From Sulfolobus sp. UBA167 (lineage in GTDB: Archaea > Thermoproteota > Thermoprotei_A > Sulfolobales > Sulfolobaceae): 18,597 bases of DNA. Positions 15,742 to 18,597 of the stretch are shown piece after piece. How positions within the stretch are numbered: the stretch's first letter is position 1; every line of letters starts with the position of its first letter. The translations under genes and the position numbers were made by a program. Location: assembly GCA_002495845.1 (NCBI GenBank), contig DAHF01000111.1, positions 208 through 18,804 of the forward strand, read 5' to 3'. The notes below the pieces were generated by a model. The model was given only the letters and a program-made list of their open reading frames with translations. It ran no database searches and was not told where the DNA came from.

Positions 15742-15752
15742 AAAGTATTAAA
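15742..15752 (-). promoter_or_regulatory. TATA-like element of the NRAMP gene
   Basis: GTTTAATACTTTT on the minus strand is about 25 bases before GTG 15723 and supports that start. Part of a 131-base divergent region shared with the helicase gene. Confidence 0.5.
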
Positions 15753-15825
15753 CTTTACGACTTGGCGTAAAAGTTAGAAAAATCAAGAAAAAAATAATAA
15801 AAAAGAAAAAGAAAAATTGCATAAG

Positions 15826-15832
15826 TTTAAAG
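15826..15832 (+). promoter_or_regulatory. TATA box of the helicase gene
   Basis: TTTAAAG is centred about 26 bases before the ATG at 15855, which argues for that start instead of the GTG at 15837. An A-rich purine tract (15777-15816) lies directly upstream. Confidence 0.6.
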
Positions 15833-15854
15833 TCGTGTGCCATTGAAGTTAATT

Positions 15855-16922
15855 ATGATAAGTTTTGACGAAGGGATTAGAAGAGCATTGACCGAAGCTG
15901 GTTATTCAAAGCTTACTCCAGTGCAAGAGAGAGCTATTCCTCTTCTTCTTCAAAATAAAAGCGTAATAATCCAAGCTAAAACGGGATCTGGAAAGACTGC
16001 GTCTTATGTCCTTCCCTTATTACAATTACGTTATACCTCTTTGGTGGTAACCCCCACAAGGGAGCTTGCAGGTCAGGTATCCGAAGAATTCAAGAAACTT
16101 GGAAAACACATGAATGTTAATGTAGCTACTATAATAGGTGGGGTAGGATACACTTCTCAGCTAAATGAGTTGAGGAACGCCAACGTGGTAGTTGGAACGC
16201 CCGGAAGGTTGCTCGATTTATGGACTAAGGATAAAATCGATTTCTCATCTTTTGATGGGGTAATCGTGGATGAAGTAGACAGAATGTTCGACATGGGGTT
16301 CGTTGAGGATGTAAGAATGATATTGGGGCACACATCCCCCAAAGTTTTAGGTTTCTTCTCCGCAACTGTTCCGCCAGAAGTAGAGAGCTTAGCTAGGGAA
16401 TTTGCTAAATGCGCCGACCTGATAAAACTAGATGAATACAAACCTGTTGAACAAGTAGAGCAAAGATTCGTTGAAACCAGAAACGACTGGGCGGACAAAG
16501 TTACGAAGCTGAAGGACATAATAAGAAACAACAGAGGAAAGATGATAGTTTTCACAAGGACTAAGGAGAGAGCTAGGATGCTTTACAATTCCCTCTGGGA
16601 TTTGGGATACAGGGCGTCAGTGATGTACGGAGATCTACCTCAATCTAAGAGGGAGCAGAACCTAAGACTGTTCAGGGAAGGTAAGAGAAACATTCTAGTC
16701 TCTACTGACCTAGCGTCGCGTGGAATAGATGTAATAGATGTCGATCTAGTGATAAACTTCGATGCGCCCCGTGATTTGGAAACCTACATTCATAGGGTTG
16801 GGAGAACAGGAAGAATGGGACGCAACGGGATAGCCTTGACATTTTACACTAGTAGAGAGAGGTCTATCGTAAGTAGGATGAAAGAACTTGCAAATAAGTT
16901 AGAGAAGGAGACTTCAGCTTAA
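15855..16922 (+). CDS. DEAD-box-type RNA helicase with DEVD motif
   Basis: 355 residues from the ATG at 15855, a minimal two-domain core with no extra tails. Motifs in order: the Q motif (LTPVQERAIP, Q24), AKTGSGKT (41-48, Walker A), PTRELA (67-72), TPGR (115-118), DEVD (139-142, Walker B, Val in place of Ala), SAT (169-171), IVFTRTKERA (motif IV, 231-240), STDLASRGID (283-292) and HRVGRTGR (313-320). It would unwind short RNA duplexes using ATP, in ribosome assembly or mRNA turnover. A longer start at GTG 15837 would add six residues (MPLKLI), but the TATA spacing favours the ATG. Single-gene unit. T-rich DNA follows the stop. Confidence 0.94.
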   Translation: MISFDEGIRRALTEAGYSKLTPVQERAIPLLLQNKSVIIQAKTGSGKTASYVLPLLQLRYTSLVVTPTRELAGQVSEEFKKLGKHMNVNVATIIGGVGYTSQLNELRNANVVVGTPGRLLDLWTKDKIDFSSFDGVIVDEVDRMFDMGFVEDVRMILGHTSPKVLGFFSATVPPEVESLAREFAKCADLIKLDEYKPVEQVEQRFVETRNDWADKVTKLKDIIRNNRGKMIVFTRTKERARMLYNSLWDLGYRASVMYGDLPQSKREQNLRLFREGKRNILVSTDLASRGIDVIDVDLVINFDAPRDLETYIHRVGRTGRMGRNGIALTFYTSRERSIVSRMKELANKLEKETSA

Positions 16923-16945
16923 TTTGCATAAGTAATTGTTATGAT

Positions 16946-16992
16946 ATTTTTCTTATTATTATTATTGTTTTTTGATTCATTATTTTTTTAGA
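16946..16992 (+). terminator. T-rich tract after the helicase gene
   Basis: The region contains TTTTTC, a TTATTATTATTATT repeat, TTTTTT and TTTTTTT within about 45 bases of the helicase stop. Archaeal RNA polymerase terminates at such U-rich tracts, so this is the likely helicase 3' end. Confidence 0.6.
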
Positions 16993-17105
16993 ACTTTATA
17001 ACTCAATTTATTAAGTTGCAAAAAATGCTAAACATTTTTATGTTAAACTCACACTTACGAATCATTGGATAACTAACGAAGACGTTTCGCCAGCTCGTTC
17101 TCGCG

Positions 17106-17699
17106 TTACATAAAACATATTCTCATTCCTTCTCTTTTTTCTATTTTTTTACAACACAATCTCCTTAAATTCACGAACGATTGTAACTTCTTCCTTAGTG
17201 CTTGATCAATATATAAACATGTATACGACGTGATCATATACCATACGTTCTGCCTTATTTGGACCGTAATTAATCTAGGTGAAAGTTCTGATAGACCATC
17301 CACTATCTTCTCGAAGTTATAGCCAGTGCCTACCACTCTAATCTCTTTGATTACAGAATCTCCTGATACGCCGTCCACGTCCATTCCATCAACATAGAGT
17401 GTTATGACTGACCCTAACTTGAGAACTGAAGAGAACTCCTTTGGAGATACCTCTATCTTATACTTACTCAAATAAGATAGCCATCTATCAAGTTTCCTTC
17501 CCCTTAATTTCGATCTGATTGCACCCTGAAGGCTCATGGATGATACCAAGTCGTTCATGCTCACTGTGATATAGTCTGCATCTCTAAAGATCAGGCTTCC
17601 GCTACATTTATTCTCGCTTATCATGTCTCCACAGATGTATGTATATTCTTGTAATGGAGGAATTAGTACGTCCTCAGGCTCATCGACTCTCAAATCCAT
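17106..17699 (-). CDS. Hypothetical 197-aa protein, unknown function
   Basis: I do not recognise this protein. It has no signal or membrane segment. It contains alternating helices and strands, a basic stretch (SKLRGRKLDRWL, 63-74), then VITLYVDGMDVDGV (98-111) and IKEIRVVGTGYNF (117-129), suggesting an alpha/beta or beta-barrel unit around the middle. Six cysteines occur (C23, C32, C161, C182, C183, C195); C23 and C32 are the only pair with zinc-ribbon-like spacing, and no second pair fits. The C-terminus is very basic (RRLCCKKIEKREG). The ATG at 17699 follows AAATATAAATC (17720-17730) at the leaderless distance, which supports a real gene. It converges with the helicase across 183 bases. 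Confidence 0.7.
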   Translation of the reverse strand: MDLRVDEPEDVLIPPLQEYTYICGDMISENKCSGSLIFRDADYITVSMNDLVSSMSLQGAIRSKLRGRKLDRWLSYLSKYKIEVSPKEFSSVLKLGSVITLYVDGMDVDGVSGDSVIKEIRVVGTGYNFEKIVDGLSELSPRLITVQIRQNVWYMITSYTCLYIDQALRKKLQSFVNLRRLCCKKIEKREGMRICFM

Positions 17700-17720
17700 A
17701 AACTAAAAGAAACTAATTGA

Positions 17721-17727
17721 TTTATAT
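17721..17727 (-). promoter_or_regulatory. TATA box of the 197-aa gene
   Basis: AAATATAAATC on the minus strand is centred about 25 bases before the ATG at 17699. Confidence 0.6.
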
Positions 17728-17787
17728 TTCTGTACCATAAAACTAGACTTTAATTTAATATTAAATACAAAGAGACTAAATACCTAT

Positions 17788-18048
17788 TCAAATAGAATTA
17801 AAGATAAGACTCTCGTCGATCATCATTTGCTCAGGACTCGGCAAAAACATCACTAAATCAGCAACGAATATACATTCAACTTTTAGGGAGTAAAAAGCTG
17901 TACGTCTTTCTTCAATGATGATTCAAAAGCCACAAGGTAGCCAAACTTCTTGATGAATAATCTTCATTTCCTTTAAATTATCAAGCTTATAGTGATAAAG
18001 GTAAAATGCATTAATTTCAAAGTATCTTTGCATTCCAGTGATACACAT
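17788..18048 (-). pseudogene. Possible gene remnant with an internal stop
   Basis: On the minus strand one frame runs 87 codons from ATG 18048 to TGA 17788, broken only by a TGA at 17923-17925. The first part contains MQRYFEINAFYLYHY and KLDNLKEMKII; the second contains KVECIFVADLVMF and PSPEQMMIDES. In AT-rich intergenic DNA stops are frequent, so such a length with a natural amino-acid mix suggests decayed coding sequence. A second reading with frameshifts (FGYLVAFESSLKKDVQLF, about 17889-17945, in another frame) is also protein-like, which would mean more than one lesion. No family is recognised. It fills most of the gap before the second DUF929-like gene, so it might alternatively be a leader or regulatory RNA. 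Confidence 0.3.
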
Positions 18049-18054
18049 TTATAT
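18048..18054 (+). promoter_or_regulatory. TATA box of the second DUF929-like gene
   Basis: TTTATAT is centred 26 bases before ATG 18077, so that ATG is chosen over the in-frame ATG at 18062, which would lie too close to the box. Confidence 0.55.
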
Positions 18055-18076
18055 CTAGAACATGACAATCTATTCA

Positions 18077-18597
18077 ATGGCTAAAAGGAAGAACAACGTT
18101 AAAACTAAGAACAAAAAACAGGATAGTAAGCTTATATATATACCATTCATAGTTTTGGCTGTACTCGTTGTAGCTCTAGTAGGATTCACTTCGTTCAGCC
18201 ACCCCATCTTTTCACCTTCAAGTTCATTTTCCAGTTCTCCTGCTCCCTTTAAGTTCTTTCAAGTGAGCGATCGTAATTACGCTGGAAATGATTCTGTTCA
18301 AGTATTTTTCATTAGCTGGTATGGCTGTCCTTATGGAGCTACAGATTCATGGGCTCTGTATAAGACGCTTTCTCAGTACGGAAGCGTGCAAGCTATACCA
18401 GGTTATTCTAGAAATGAACCCGATATCCCTTATATTCCATCGCTTTGGTTCACTGGCTTCCAGCCAAACTCCAGCGTCTACTTCCATTATCTCTATATAT
18501 ACAATGAATACCTCAATGCAACACCCTCTGGTATTCCAGTAAATCCGACTAATGGCAGCGCAGTGATAATAGGGCTTCAAGAAATCAAAGACAACTT
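18077..18597 (+). CDS. Second DUF929-like protein, truncated by the right edge
   Basis: 173 codons are visible, open to the last base; the C-terminus lies beyond the window. The protein starts MAKRKNNVKTKNKKQ (very basic, cytoplasmic), then a hydrophobic anchor (19-40), then a Ser/Pro-rich linker (42-57). The domain follows with VFFISWYGCPYGATDSW (76-92), C84 being the only cysteine seen. It aligns with the first DUF929-like protein: WYGCPYG against WYGCPFG, and PNSSVYFHYLYIYNEYLNA against PNSTVSFHYVYLYNEYLNA. The linker and basic start are extra compared with the first copy. Expected total length is about 260 residues, and the candidate cis-proline segment should lie beyond the edge. Confidence 0.85.
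   Translation, partial: MAKRKNNVKTKNKKQDSKLIYIPFIVLAVLVVALVGFTSFSHPIFSPSSSFSSSPAPFKFFQVSDRNYAGNDSVQVFFISWYGCPYGATDSWALYKTLSQYGSVQAIPGYSRNEPDIPYIPSLWFTGFQPNSSVYFHYLYIYNEYLNATPSGIPVNPTNGSAVIIGLQEIKDN

Noticed and set aside
16157..16555. 132-codon minus-strand ORF within the helicase gene
   Set aside because: The helicase frame carries all conserved motifs; the antisense frame is Ser/Leu-rich shadow sequence.
17910..17962. C/D-box-like guide RNA (ATGATGA and TTGATGAA close together)
   Set aside because: No matching D box (CTGA) at the right spacing and no terminal pairing was found.
18288..18580. Two overlapping ORFs on both strands near the right edge
   Set aside because: Both are shadows of the DUF929-like frame that starts at 18077 and is clearly supported by its paralogue.
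1..18597. CRISPR array, tRNA or rRNA genes
   Set aside because: No regularly spaced repeats, cloverleaf-like GC-rich segments or rRNA-like stretches were seen by eye.

Overview
The window looks like a chromosomal segment of a thermoacidophilic archaeon of the order Sulfolobales (Sulfolobus, Acidianus, Metallosphaera or a relative). The reasons are: adjacent doxD and doxA genes for thiosulfate:quinone oxidoreductase; a zinc-containing ferredoxin with intact zinc and cluster ligands; two DUF929-like proteins, a family I know from Sulfolobus; a TnpB relic; AT-rich DNA; and many genes whose start codon lies about 25 bases downstream of an archaeal TATA box, which implies leaderless mRNAs. Genus and species cannot be fixed from the sequence alone.

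Layout, left to right. 1-273 is a frameshifted tnpB relic entering from the left edge, followed by an anomalous, GC-richer non-coding stretch. 444-2516 (-) is a membrane-anchored Hanks-type Ser/Thr protein kinase. 2821-4137 (+) is a secreted, C-terminally anchored protein with 15 N-glycosylation sequons. 4214-5364 (+) holds a small HX4DH metal permease of the NiCoT/UreH type, an unknown 102-aa protein and a two-helix membrane protein. 5417-7413 (-) holds a D-2-hydroxyacid dehydrogenase and an MFS transporter. 7536-9099 (-) is the doxD-doxA pair with an unknown soluble protein downstream. 9324-11258 (+) holds a small acidic protein and an APC amino-acid permease. 11341-12465 (-) holds a PAP2-like membrane protein and a SAM methyltransferase. 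After a 446-base gene-poor gap comes the first DUF929-like gene (12912-13637, +). It is followed on the minus strand by a PaaI-like thioesterase, the ferredoxin and a divergent NRAMP transporter. A DEAD-box-type helicase (15855-16922, +) diverges from the NRAMP gene. An unknown 197-aa gene (-), a probable pseudogene remnant and a second, truncated DUF929-like gene close the window.

How the genes fit together. DoxDA takes electrons from thiosulfate outside the membrane into the quinone pool. The ferredoxin carries electrons in the cytoplasm for 2-oxoacid oxidoreductases. Most other genes are single-gene units with their own promoters, and several are permeases or cell-surface proteins. There is no CRISPR array, tRNA, rRNA or intact mobile element.

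The most interesting signal is the pair of DUF929-like proteins. Both are membrane-anchored, with the body probably outside the cell. Their sequence pattern suggests a thioredoxin-like fold with a single active-site cysteine (WYGCP[FY]G). In the complete copy a candidate cis-proline segment (HIPTT) lies where it would be expected.
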